Shown piece after piece: positions 24,201-33,800 of a stretch of 64,000 nucleotides of DNA (its first letter is position 1; the number at the start of each line of letters is the position of its first letter). The notes beneath the pieces are model-generated. The model saw only the letters and a list, made by a program, of their open reading frames with translations. It was not told the origin of the DNA and did not search any database. The translations under genes were made by a program, and so were the position numbers. The stretch lies in the NCBI GenBank assembly GCA_963691655.1, contig OY829326.1:140696998-140760997 (forward strand), written 5' to 3'. Source of the stretch: Toxonevra muliebris. Its lineage: Eukaryota; Arthropoda; Insecta; Diptera; Pallopteridae.

Positions 24201-25116
24201 CGCACTAGCATTCTCTCGCTAACTAACTAGGCACCCTCTTATTATTTACTCACCTGTCAAAAATGGCAGCTCCGAATAGAACCAGGTTGGAAATATAAAA
24301 TCTTTAATACCATACCGCACCACCAACTCCTCTGCTGGTGTATAGAATATAATATCAAAGCAAATGAAATGCCCAAAACGTACACCGAAATCTGTATCGA
24401 ACATGCCGAAATCCGGCAGTAGTGTGGTATTTTTTGGCTCTGTATAGATATGAACTTTACGATAACGTGAAATTACGCTTCCTTCGCGATTGAATACGAC
24501 ATTCGTATTGTACACATTTAAGCCATTAGAAGCGCACGGCCTAGGATCATGATTCGCCACTTCAGTACAATTTTCCTTCTCTGTTAAATTTATGACTAAA
24601 TATTTACGGACATTACGCGCTGCACATGACAATTGTATCAGAAAGTCAGCATATATAACATTGGTATTGGTAACGTTGCTGGTTGATGAATTCGAATATT
24701 GTTGGTGGTCGCATGGTATCACCCTTTCACTGGCATCAGGCACGTAAGTTAATTGCAATATACTATTTAACGTACCCTCCGGAAATACAATAATATCTGT
24801 TGCATTCGCTTCCGCTGAATTAATGATTTCAATATAGGCTTGTAAATGTTCTTGAACCATTTGTGATGATGTCATGCCGGATATAATGGGACGAAATTCA
24901 ACAACACCCGCTGTGTAATAGGATTGAGTTGAGAAAGCCTTCAAGTTATATAAAATAAAAAGTACATTTTTTCTTAGTTGTTCGTTGTAAATTTTGAGTG
25001 CTCACTGTACTTTATAACTGCACTAATGTCATTTTATTTTAACTTGCCTGCACACTGAATCCATAATAAATAATGCATACAACGCATATTTTTAATTTGC
25101 AAAACGTTATCCGCAT
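12297..25116 (-). CDS. Vanin-like protein B (biotinidase/vanin family amidohydrolase), 4 exons
   Basis: Exons on the minus strand: 25116-25048, 24938-24254, 14819-14105 and 12495-12297; phases 0, 1, 2; 555 codons plus stop. Intron 1 has a GC-AG donor (CAG|GCAAGT). Residues 1-23 are a signal peptide. The nitrilase triad is Glu77 (VFPEGTLNS), Lys184 (RYRKVHIY) and Cys216 (GHFICFD). Exon 3 matches gene A almost residue for residue (GWAWGNNVNLLAAGAS, CMNDFCCQFD). Exon 4 continues past NLLTFGIYANYY into a hydrophobic C-terminus containing ATSLLLFNSAVVLFIWLSA, which looks like a GPI-anchor signal, so the mature enzyme is probably on the outer cell surface. Intron 2 is 9.4 kb because of a copia insertion; intron 3 (1.6 kb) carries a mariner. 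The coding exons themselves are intact. Confidence 0.87.
13051..13943 (+). mobile_element. Internally deleted mariner in intron 3 of gene B
   Basis: Inverted ends CCACCTTGATCAAAAAGTTC (left) and GAACTTTTTGATCAAGGTGG (right) are flanked by TA at 13049-13050 and 13944-13945. Length is 893 bp against about 1.3 kb for complete mariners. It lies in an intron that is only 107 bp in the sister gene A. Confidence 0.88.
13213..13890 (+). pseudogene. Mariner transposase, internally deleted
   Basis: The first frame (13213-13446) holds the N-terminal DNA-binding part (TVVYQWHERYKSDRE, SGRPSTSKAEENV linker) and ends at a stop. A second frame (13450-13890) begins with the linker continuation (NNRKLIIRE) and jumps straight to YLGIMRRLREAI, so the segment with the first catalytic Asp (GDE[T/K]W-like) is deleted. 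The second and third Asp remain (HYDNAASH and SPDLAPCDFFLF) with 34 residues between them, the DD34D spacing of mariner. It cannot make an active transposase. Confidence 0.87.
15533..15775. mobile_element. MITE of the GGGGTCGTTCACAGATTAC type
   Basis: The left end GGGGTCGTTCACAGATTACC is followed by GGGGTAGTGGGGGTCC. The right part (TTGCGTTGCGTAATATGTGA) is roughly its complement. Paired GTTCACAxATTACGxAACG ends are a common insect MITE design. The right end is degraded, so the boundary is approximate. The open frame at 15497-15841 across it is not a gene. Confidence 0.45.
16163..16354. repeat. Possible short MITE with CACTCGCGC ends
   Basis: AACCCGCCGTCACTCGCGC (left, near 16164) and the complement of AACACGTTGTTACTCGCGC (right, near 16336) form an imperfect inverted repeat around about 150 bp. 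TTAA precedes the left end but no clear duplicate is seen on the right. Confidence 0.3.
16620..16797. repeat. Foldback element with about 66-bp arms
   Basis: The left arm (about 16620-16686) contains TGTATTAACGAAC, AAGGCAGAAGTGAAACTTC and GTTTAGTTCACAAG in complement. The right arm (16732-16797) reads back the same bases with only a few mismatches, leaving a loop of about 45 bases. The two strands would form a nearly perfect hairpin. No target duplication was identified. Confidence 0.85.
16862..17007 (+). repeat. Copia 5' LTR (146 bp)
   Basis: Begins TGTTGCACTG and ends AACTATCA, immediately before the primer site. It matches 20871-21006 with two substitutions and one T-run length change over about 137 bp. 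It contains an AATAAA (in ATGAATAAAT), a candidate poly(A) signal. It is shorter than the Drosophila copia LTR (about 276 bp). Confidence 0.9.
17008..17019 (+). promoter_or_regulatory. Primer binding site, copia type
   Basis: GGTTATGGGCCC directly abuts the 5' LTR and is the core seen at the copia primer site, which pairs with an internal fragment of initiator tRNA-Met. Confidence 0.8.
17173..20709 (+). pseudogene. Broken copia gag-pol
   Basis: The frame 17173-17949 gives gag (FVIWKVGAKAHLI; a zinc knuckle CFECGGPYFKKQC with Phe where His is expected) and the protease start DSGAT. A deletion then removes most of the protease. The frame 17879-18292 gives the integrase zinc domain (LWHRRLGHVSFENM, CEICLKGKQ) and the first integrase Asp (VHSDVCE). 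After a frameshift near 18280-18300, the frame 18303-18968 gives RSDNGTEF and TPQQNCTAERMN (second Asp and Glu). After another frameshift near 18960, the frame 18931-20709 gives reverse transcriptase (QMDVVTAFLHG about residue 190, YVDD about residue 271) and RNase H (SDSDWAND, STTEAEF, HCDNQGA). At least three disruptions make it non-autonomous. Confidence 0.93.
20871..21006 (+). repeat. Copia 3' LTR, interrupted
   Basis: Starts TGTTGCACTG and matches the 5' LTR up to CTCCGGGGAT. The last bases (ATAACTATCA) reappear at 22212-22221 after a non-LTR insertion. The GAAAAATGAATTCAGTGAGGA just upstream is a purine-rich polypurine-tract candidate. Confidence 0.88.
21007..22211 (+). mobile_element. 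5'-truncated non-LTR retrotransposon nested in the copia 3' LTR
   Basis: The insert begins inside the reverse transcriptase domain (NWINSYLRNRNQRVVF) and runs through the RT core to a stop at 22027 and a 3' region of about 180 bases. The 5' truncation is typical of target-primed reverse transcription. No long poly(A) tail and only an AT overlap at the junctions are seen. Bases 22090-22210 are markedly GC-rich compared with the rest. Confidence 0.8.
21010..22027 (+). pseudogene. Non-LTR reverse transcriptase fragment (jockey/I-like)
   Basis: Visible motifs are SYLRNRNQRV, LGPILFLIYINDLP, the catalytic MYADDVKLF, the CQINLMFLNLKKCKSM thumb region and the C-terminal RPILEYGSTVWSPQY. A short deletion and frameshift before the GPILF motif (near 21110-21140) splits the frame. 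The N-terminal RT motifs and endonuclease are missing, so it is inactive. Confidence 0.85.
22230..23267. other. Intron 2 of gene B, right of copia
   Basis: AT-rich. A minus-strand open frame (23010-23192) and its upstream region show spaced Cys pairs in another frame (CVSPIPKACKFCG-like) that may be a decayed zinc-finger repeat protein. I cannot identify it. Confidence 0.25.
23268..23662. repeat. GGAGTT/AACTCC-rich element with CACTCAAA ends
   Basis: Ends CACTCAAA (23268) and TTTTTTTGAGTG (to 23662) bracket about 395 bp in which GGAGTT and AACTCC occur many times, including a palindrome GGAGTTGATTCAACTCC-like near 23343-23360. Such dense bidirectional motifs suggest a MITE with transposase-binding repeats. 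No target duplication found. Confidence 0.4.
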
Positions 25117-25119
25117 GTT

Positions 25120-26115
25120 TATAATTTTTTTAAGTTTATTTAAGTTTATTTTTGCTAAAATAAATACAAATACTTCACACACAACTTCTACCAATTAGTG
25201 TTGCTTAAATACTAAAAGTAAATCTACGATTATGCATTTGTTAATAATCGTTGACTTTATTTTCATCTTCCGTTCACTCTCTTTTTCTATTTATACCATG
25301 TAATCTAATCGTCTACGGTTTAAAGTAAAGATTTTTTTTATTACACACAGCCAGTGATACTTAAGCATATAGCAATTTTATACGCCGTTCAGTACGATAG
25401 TAACTTATGGGGGAAAATACAGTAATTTGAAAATATTAAATTGTACTATGCTCGGAAGTGAAACATGACATTTTATATTGAAGCTTTTGCATAGTTGCTT
25501 TAAAGAGCAAGGTCATACGTTAATACATCGTAAATAAGTAAATTTTCACCACTTTTGGATGAGACGATCAAAACGCAATGAATAGCTTAAAAGCATAAAA
25601 AAGAAAAAAATTATTTTAAAACCAGTTTTTGTTCATCTTTTATTTATGTAAATTTATTGCTTTTTTTAATTTCTTCCAAAAGTGATGAAAAACTATGGTA
25701 GAGTGTGGAGTTCAGAATGCGCTATGCTGGGAATCAAGACGAATTTATATAGAAGTGATAGCAGCAGTACAATAAAATTTACCACGGCTACAAAAATAGG
25801 GCTTTGTTGTTACGTCTGAATATCAAAATCAGCTGACGAAAGCAATAGTACAACACGGCAAAGACAATACATCTTTGTTGTTGCGGGTGAAAAAAAAGTA
25901 AACAAACAATCAAACGTAAACAAACTTTTGACAACCAGCATTCCTCACAACGAAAAAAATGGCGCCAAAAAAAGAAAATGAAGGCTGAATTGCTAGTAAC
26001 TCCACCTAATATAAATTCACCTTTTTGTGAATGGTAAATATTTTTCAACAACTGTCAAATGCTTGTATTGACATGAGATCACTTTCTCATTGACACTTGT
26101 CGCATCAACATGCCT
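25120..26115. other. Upstream region of gene B
   Basis: Non-coding. A weak TATA-like TATTTAAG on the minus strand (25211-25204) lies about 90 bases before the gene B ATG, but no convincing initiator follows at the right spacing. No other gene is seen. Confidence 0.3.
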
Positions 26116-26117
26116 TC

Positions 26118-26609
26118 TGAAGGCCGATTTCATAATGGCGGGTTAACTCATTTGTAAAAGTTAACTATCAATTTTCAAGTTCACAGTTTAAAAGTTATGA
26201 GACAGTTAACTGCCCAATATTGGCGAATTAACTGCCAGTTTCTTATATAAAGAAATCAGCTGATTTGACGACAGCGCTTGTCGAAATAATAATAATTAAT
26301 AACGAAAGGAAAAAAAAATTACAAAAGGAAAATTATTCTCCATTTCTGTTTTTATTAAAAAGGATTGGTTGGATTTTTTTTTTTTTTTTTTTGTTTGTTA
26401 ATTATTTTGCTTTTATCAAAAAAATTTTGTTTTTGTTTACTTTTTATTTTGTATGTAAAATAATTGCAAAATCAACTTACAAATATTGTTTACAGTTGAA
26501 AGTTAACTCCTCAATGCTAAACCCGAAATTATTTAACTCGCTCTTTACTCTTGAATCTCTGTTAAAGTTATTGGCGAGTTAACTCACCTTTGTTAAATCG
26601 TCCCTTAGT
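26118..26609. mobile_element. Candidate MITE with GTTAACTC subterminal repeats
   Basis: The left end (AAGGCCGATTTCATAATGGCG then GGTTAACTC) and the complement of the right end (AAGGGACGATTTAACAAAGG then GAGTTAACTC) form an imperfect inverted repeat of about 30 bp. GTTAACT motifs recur inside. No coding capacity. Confidence 0.45.
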
Positions 26610-26614
26610 ATCAC

Positions 26615-28385
26615 GCGAACCGCAATATTTCAACACGATGATAAATTTTTCAAATTGCTTTTGCCAGTAGTTGTACTTAGAGGCCCATTACAAATATCAG
26701 TTCAAACATTGACAATCTACCAATGTTCATGGTAAATAGTTATGCCTCGAAAATAACACTCCACTCACAACTCCCCACTATCCCCTACTTACGAGGCGTC
26801 AAAGTATGACCAATCAATAGATATTATGCTTATTCGCTCTTTATATACGCTAAATTTAAATAGTTTTTATTTAATTTTTTAAACTTATATTTTTTAATCC
26901 GTAATTTGGAATTTAAAGTGTAATAATCCTGTTCATGCATTGATTTGAACAATTTTTATATTTCTATATGAGTTCTATTTGCGAAAGAGCAGAAAGAAAT
27001 TAAAATTAAGAAAACGGAAAATATCCGAAAGCTCCACCTATTTCCACAGTGAAGGCTGTGACTGTCAATCAATCAACATGAATCCCTACCTATTATACGC
27101 CCTATAAGGTAAGTAGTTTAAAACGCGTAAATTACGTTAGATTAGGGGTCCAGCCACACTTTTTTTTCACAGTAATCGTCTTGTTTAATTTATCGCATGA
27201 GATTTAGAGTAAAGATTTTCTTCATTACACACAGAAAATTATTTTATCGCATGCGACTAAAAAATCATAGAGCAGTATTGCATACATTTAGGGTTAATAT
27301 CTCTTAAATAAATGAAAAAAATCGCTCATTTGTGAATATACCGACACAACTGAAAAATTTTTAATTTTTCAAAAAAAAAAACTTTCAAAGCTTTAAATTT
27401 CATTGAACATTTTACATATCGTCGTCGTTCTGGCAGAATTCACTAGGTCCATATTTTAATTTCTGAAATGAAGTTAGTTTATGCAGTGCATGGCGCCCTA
27501 CGAACACTGGAAAAACTTGAAAAGATAACAGATTGGTACACACATTAGTATACCTTATAACTGGATCATCAAAAATCTATTTTATTATGTCATTTGAATT
27601 ATAGAAGCTAATTAAAACAGATCCAATCAAAAAAATTAATTTGGGCTTAGTGATTTCAGCTTAAACGACGACGATATATGAACGCAACAACGATACATCT
27701 GCTTTCCAGCTGTGGCCATTAAAAATAGACTAGAAGGATTTTATCAGTTCATAGATTATCTCTAATAGATTAATTCTGTATCAATAATTTTAGATTTTGA
27801 GCTATGACGGTAAATGCGAAATATTCTATAATTTTCATGTGCCCAGTCACACTGCCTGCAACTAATTCTAAGGAATTAGCGGCCATAATTTCACAAAATT
27901 ATCTTGAGTTTTCCAAATTTTCTTATCTAAATATTACATGAAACGTAAATTTAATGAAGTTCAAATCCTTAGTAGTGAAGGATCAAAGTAAATTTATTAC
28001 TTAGAAACTATGATCCCCAGAGGAACTAAAGAACAAAAAAAAAAGACAAAAAATTAAAATCTTTACCACTGTCTACAAGAAACTGTCCCCGGAGGACTAA
28101 GTGAACACACCCCGGTTAAACCTGTCAACTCACTGGCTAAACTAGGTAAGTGGTATCTAGTAAGACTATCCTGACATATTCGGGAACTTAAATTTATTGA
28201 AAATATACAAGGTCGATAGTCACAATGAGCGGCTGAAAAAAAGAGCTTGATTTTCATGAGGAATCCCATCATACGCCAACAACAGATATCAATATTATCT
28301 GGAGTACCGCTAAGTCAACCTTTCTCACTGTTAGCTAACGAGCTAACCTTGGTTGAGTGAAGATTCCTGGTACTTTGGTGCAGAA
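26615..28385. other. Intergenic DNA between genes B and C
   Basis: AT-rich without recognisable coding sequence. A motif AGTAAAGATTTTCTTCATTACACACAG near 27211 repeats one at about 25324, so a diverged dispersed repeat is likely. Confidence 0.35.
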
Positions 28386-28390
28386 ATGAA

Positions 28391-29685
28391 CACTGAGGGA
28401 AAAAATGCTGTTATATCAAACGGAAAGGTTATTAAATCAACAAATTTTGCTGTTAAATCCCATCCAAGAGTGAACTATGTTATATTAACAGACAATGTGC
28501 AGTTGCTTTGAAAAACAAAACTATAAAATAGTAACTGCCGAAATTCCTCACGCTGTTACCTAGTTATCTACTGCGCAAGCAAGTACACAGCCGCTTGTGG
28601 CTAAAGTTCAAATCCCACAAATTTCTTTTCACATTTTTTAATAAATTTCAAAATCAAAAAATTTTTTTTTATTTTTGAATTCTTTTTTTTTTTTTTGTTT
28701 TTTGTTCAATTTATTTTTTTATTTACTATTATCGTTTTAAATTATTTTATCTTAAATTGCTTTTTCCCAGGCTCGAACCTGTGGACAAAAAACATTCACA
28801 TGATGACTGTCGAACAATGCGCTTAACAACTGTGCCACATAACCAAATCTTCATTCATCGAATTTTGTTTGTTTTACTCTTTCAATGTTTCGAGCACTAA
28901 TTAAAGCTTTTTAACTCTTTGAGGCACACGTCAGCTTTGACAACTGAATGAGAAACTATAAATAAAATGTTGAACTATATGACTATAAGTAATTTCAACT
29001 TTTCGAGGTATGCAACCATGCATAAAAAACTAAATAAAAGTTGGGACAATTTTTACCCTACCTAACCTTAAAGAGTTAACTATGCAAGAGAGAGTAAGAT
29101 ATACAAATTTTAAATACTCAATCAGGCTGTCTTTGTTTATTATTATTTCTAAAAATAGACCGTATAAAATTTTGAAATTGTGTTAGTGAAAGCCAAAAAT
29201 TTTGTTACTGTAAATATTCAACAGATAATTTCAACAGAAGAGATGTTACGAAAATTGTCAATACAAAATAGGTCCGTTCCCGATTCGCCCAAAACAGCCC
29301 AGAAACCAATTGAATCATTAAATTGTGGAGAATATATTTTTAATATACTATTAATTAATTTTCAACATTTATTTTTCTAAAAATTGTTTTTTATTTATTA
29401 ATTTAAAATTTTCAGTATATTTTCACAAAAGCAAAACAGCTGATTGTTTGACACTTTTAACATTTTTACCCGAAGAAAAAGTGCGGGCTATTTCGTGCGT
29501 TGTCGTACTTTTGTGCATTTTCGTGTATCAGAGAGAGCATTTTTCGTTTACTCTCAGTTTACTTGACTTTACCCAAAAAGTACGAAAACGGACCTAATAA
29601 AAAACTGTCAAACAAATTGCGTTCAATACAACACATTTTCTTAACAACAGCGATGAACTGTTAAAATCACAGTTTTTTCGCGGTG
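28391..29685. mobile_element. CACTG-ended transposon-like element, 1.3 kb
   Basis: The left end CACTGAGGGAAAAAATGCTG and the complement of the right end, CACCGCGAAAAAACTGTG, are similar, with TTA-rich AACAG motifs following both. The layout matches the element at 50588-52740. No target duplication is evident. The interior holds two tRNA-like repeats and a small open frame (29180-29380) that I cannot assign. Confidence 0.4.
28545..28860. repeat. Two tRNA-like repeat heads in opposite orientation
   Basis: On the plus strand, GTTACCTAGTTATCTACTGCGC with GTTCAAATCCC (about 28550-28620) resembles A and B boxes. On the minus strand, GTGGCACAGTTGTTAAGC with GGTTCGAGCCTGG (about 28852-28765) does the same. 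Neither folds into a credible functional tRNA with a closed acceptor stem, so these are probably SINE or tRNA relics. Confidence 0.4.
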
Positions 29686-29784
29686 TAGAGCAGCAAACAC
29701 GCACGAAACAAAGCAAAAACACGAAGGCAAATAAAATTCAATTGGACTTATTTTTATTTAAACACCAATAGAAAGTTGTCGCCT

Positions 29785-29850
29785 CGCGGTTTAGTATCAT
29801 CGTGCCAGCCAAGCATCTCTGAGGTTCCGGGTTCGATTTTCGGCAAAGGT
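29785..29850 (+). repeat. tRNA-like SINE head or tRNA relic
   Basis: CGCGGTTTAGTATCATCG (A-box-like) and TTCCGGGTTCGATTTTCGGC (B-box-like, with T-arm pairing) are spaced as in a tRNA. The flanking 7-mers do not pair into an acceptor stem, so I do not call a working tRNA. Confidence 0.4.
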
Positions 29851-30762
29851 ATGGCTTCGTATCCACCTCTTACTTATCTTCCTTTTCTAATCAATGCAAT
29901 GCTTCGTGTTTACACGATTATCTTTTGGGTGTTTACTACCTGAAAAGATAAGTCCAAGACTTTTTATACAAACCTTGCAAAAATGGCAAAATCGGTAGCT
30001 CAAACAAACTAAAAAACATGCAATTGACCTATAAAATTACACATGATCATAGCGTGTTTGAAATATGATTATTTTCAAGTAGAAGCAGCTCATGTTTCTC
30101 ACATACTTCGCAGGGAACAAGTACTCACAGAACTTTACCGCAGACAGCAAACTACTTACTAATTAATTTCCAATTATTATTTTTCTTTCCATTTGAAAAC
30201 AAAAAGTCAAAGTGAAAATCATAATTGATTATTTTAAAAAATAATTGCGAATAATTGGAAAATTTTATAATTTTTTTATTTTGTTCACGACTGATTAATC
30301 ACTCACTGCTAAACCTGTCGGAGTGTTAGATGATTACGATGGCTTTAATCTATCAATAACTTCAAAATAATCAGATATACTTACCAAAATTAAAACTGAC
30401 ATTAGTAAACAAAGATAAATCTTGATACCTATATCCAAAAAGTTATCAAAAATTATTCAAGATTATTTTTTAATTAATTCTACGTAAGCCAAATTCTAAA
30501 TATGAGATACAATCACCTAACTTAAAGTGGTATGTGGAAATATTTTATTTTCTAATTGTTATCAATACGGCTGTGATAGCCCAAAAATAATCACTAAAAT
30601 TCAGGAATTTTGTATAAATTCAATAAATATGATTCCATTGAATCAAAATCGAAACACTTCAGTGTATCTTTTTTACAAAATCAAACTTTAACACAATTAA
30701 AAATGAACATTTAGCTTTTAAGTTTTAAGCTTTGTAAGCTAATATAACGAAATTATAAAATC

Positions 30763-30768
30763 TTTATT
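30763..30768 (-). terminator. Poly(A) signal of vanin-like gene C
   Basis: Minus-strand AATAAA about 95 bases after the gene C stop codon, in an AT-rich 3' UTR. Confidence 0.6.
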
Positions 30769-30863
30769 TCTGAGAGAGACTCTTAAGCCATTTATCAATC
30801 ACTTATTACACTTATTAATCAAATCAATGAAACTTAAACTAAATTCAATACAAAATACAAAAA

Positions 30864-33800
30864 TTAATTAATCACATTCAATAATAATGCCACCAACATC
30901 ATCATTGTCGAAGCTATAATTGTGGATGCATCACCACCAGTATCGGGATTTGGTGGCGGTGTCATGTCTCCATCAAAGTAATTGCCATAAATTGCGAATG
31001 TCAGTAAATTCTCAGTGGTTATATTGAGACGATAACGCACATTGTTTTTCGTACTATTTAAAATAAAAATGCAATGGAATTAATAATACTTTTTATACTT
31101 GCATAAATCAATTCAAATCTACTCACCCAATTTTAGTAATATTCCATTCAAAATTATCCACTTCCAACGGCATCATATTATCCTTTAAACTATTTGGCAT
31201 CAATAGAAATTCCTTAGCTGTGGGATATATGGCTTCAATTATGATTTCTTCGAATGCTACTTGTGGTGTTATATTCGGTTCATCCTCTGAATAATGTTTG
31301 CCACAATCGGATATATCATTTCCAACACATGCAAATAAGGCACAATTCATAATATTATTTGTTTCGTCGACACCTTCCTTGCGATAGCCATCATAGGCAC
31401 CCAAACGGTATGTATAATAGCTACTTAGCTCCGGAACATTTAAGTACTTCCAAGTCAGATCAAAGTTACAACAAAAATCTTTATGGCACAATTTACGCTT
31501 AAGTTCAGTAGCTGAAGTTAAGTTCACAATTTCGCTCTCATACAATTCCAAATAGTCACGTTTAAGGAATATATCATTTCCGGTGGTTAGTAATCCAACA
31601 TTGCCAAAGAATGACAGAAAATTTGCTGGATCAATGTCACGTTTCATACGTCGTCTACTTTCACTCACATTATATTTGGGTACATTCATTACATACAAAC
31701 TTCGCTGTCCTTCGCCTTTATTCATTACAGCTGTTAAGGTACCATGACGTCCATTATAGATACCACTGCCGGTGGAACCGACAGCAGGAAAACTAGCGCC
31801 AGAGGCTAGCAAGTTGACATCATTCGCATAGGCCCAGGATGATTGAAATTGTACAGCTGTAAATACAGATTTAAAATTTTAGAAATGAAACATACTAAAT
31901 ATCGACCCTAGTGGTCGATCTCAATTGCAGCCTAAAATCAAAATTCTGACAAATTATTACATTAATCAACCCTTAATTGAAGCCAGTAGGTTAAGGGTTG
32001 GGAATAACGGAATAAATTTCTTGTACCACGTAGGCAAGGGGATTTCACGGAGAAATAATTTCAATGGTCAACAACAAACCGTTATGCCAAAATTGTAAAT
32101 CAGTAGACCACTTCGTAAAAGGTCTGGATTCAATTTGCGGAATCATGTTAAAAACCCATAATTCAGAGCCTCCTGCTGAGAACTTTCAAATTCGGCTTTT
32201 AAGGGGGAAGGGCACTGTGACGGGTCAAACATTTTTTATATTAAATTAAAGTTTATATATTCAAAAATTTCAAGTCAACATCTCAAAAATTGCTTGAGTT
32301 ACAGCCATTTTAGTGATAGTAAGTAGACTGAAAACTTTTATGGGCTGAAAACTTTAAACGCGTTTTTCTCGAAACAATTTTTTTCGAACTGGTCGCGTCG
32401 AGAGTTCGATCAAATATTAACCGACTTTAAATTTGTTTTATTCGTTTTGTTCGTCTTTGCAGTTTTATAATTTTTGATATATACTATTTTTTAAACTCTT
32501 TTGAAACAAAAAAAAAGAGCGAGAATTATACTCATATAAATTATTAAAAACTAAAAATTTTTTTTAGAAAACCCGTTCTTAAAAAATCGGCGCAACCATG
32601 GAGGAGGAAATTTTTCGGACTCCCCGGCAACGTACATATCTTTAAAACTATTCAATATTTTTTAACAAAAATTTATGGAAATATTGTTGGAAGTGCACTT
32701 AATAAAATGAATATAAAACGATCCCCATATTCCTTAAAACCTCACTAGACTAAAAAATGTGCAATATTGGACAAATGAGTGTGGCACTTTGAATTCAATT
32801 AAACATGCTTATTAATTAAAATTGTTGCCAGACATGGTTATACCGTCTCGATGGTTAACATGAAAGGAAAATCAGAAAGAAAATTGTATTGCAGAGGGCC
32901 TTTTTTCGCCACCCTTACGAGCTTTAGACGATTAAAAATTTTTGCATTTTGCTTCAATCTTCTAGTTATACAAATTAACAAAATTTATTAACTATCTTAA
33001 AGCTAATAAAATTATCGTTCTAGCTATGTTAACCATTTCCTACAAGATACGAAAATCTTTAACCCTCTATAGCTGATAAGTAGATGAAAACAGTCCACTC
33101 CCCCACCCGGACAAAATCACCCTGTATATCTAAAATGACTCTACGCCTAATAAGAACTAATTTGAGTTCCAAAAGACTCCACTCGAGGCTATCACTAAAA
33201 CAATTGAAACATTGATTTCGCTATAACCACCAGCGGATCCAGAGATTTCCTAAAAGAGGGTTTTAAAATTTCTTTGCTCTAACATTTTTTTTTAATATTT
33301 CTGACTAATAACACAGTGCAACAAAAATTTTATGCACGAGATTTTCGAACGGTTTAAATGCAAAAAAGAAAGGTAGGAGATAGATAGGAAAAGTGTGTAT
33401 TCAAAAACTGTTTATCTCTTTGAGTTTAACAACTTTGTTTCAGACATCAAATTTGTATCTGTTGAAATAAAGAAATTTCTTAATAGCCCCTGAATACCCT
33501 ATTTTCCGACTTCAGGTCCATATTGTGGGAGAACTAGATGCGATGGAAAACTAAGTACGCAGTCGTGATCAGCGACCCTAAATTACTATAAAACTGTTGA
33601 AAAATCTCACGCATAAGACAAAAGTTGAAAATTTGTTGCACTGTGTAATCAGAATGTATGTGATTTTCATAGGCAAGGGAGGGAGGGGGTAGAAAGAAAG
33701 TTGAAAAGCGATAATTTTATAAATTATTAAAATGTTTATGCTCTTCATGACTGGATTCAGCATGGAGCCAGCAGGCCTATGGCCTCTACTAGTTGAGAGC

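Noticed and set aside
29785..29850. tRNA gene
   Set aside because: A- and B-box-like sequences are present, but no acceptor stem can be closed.
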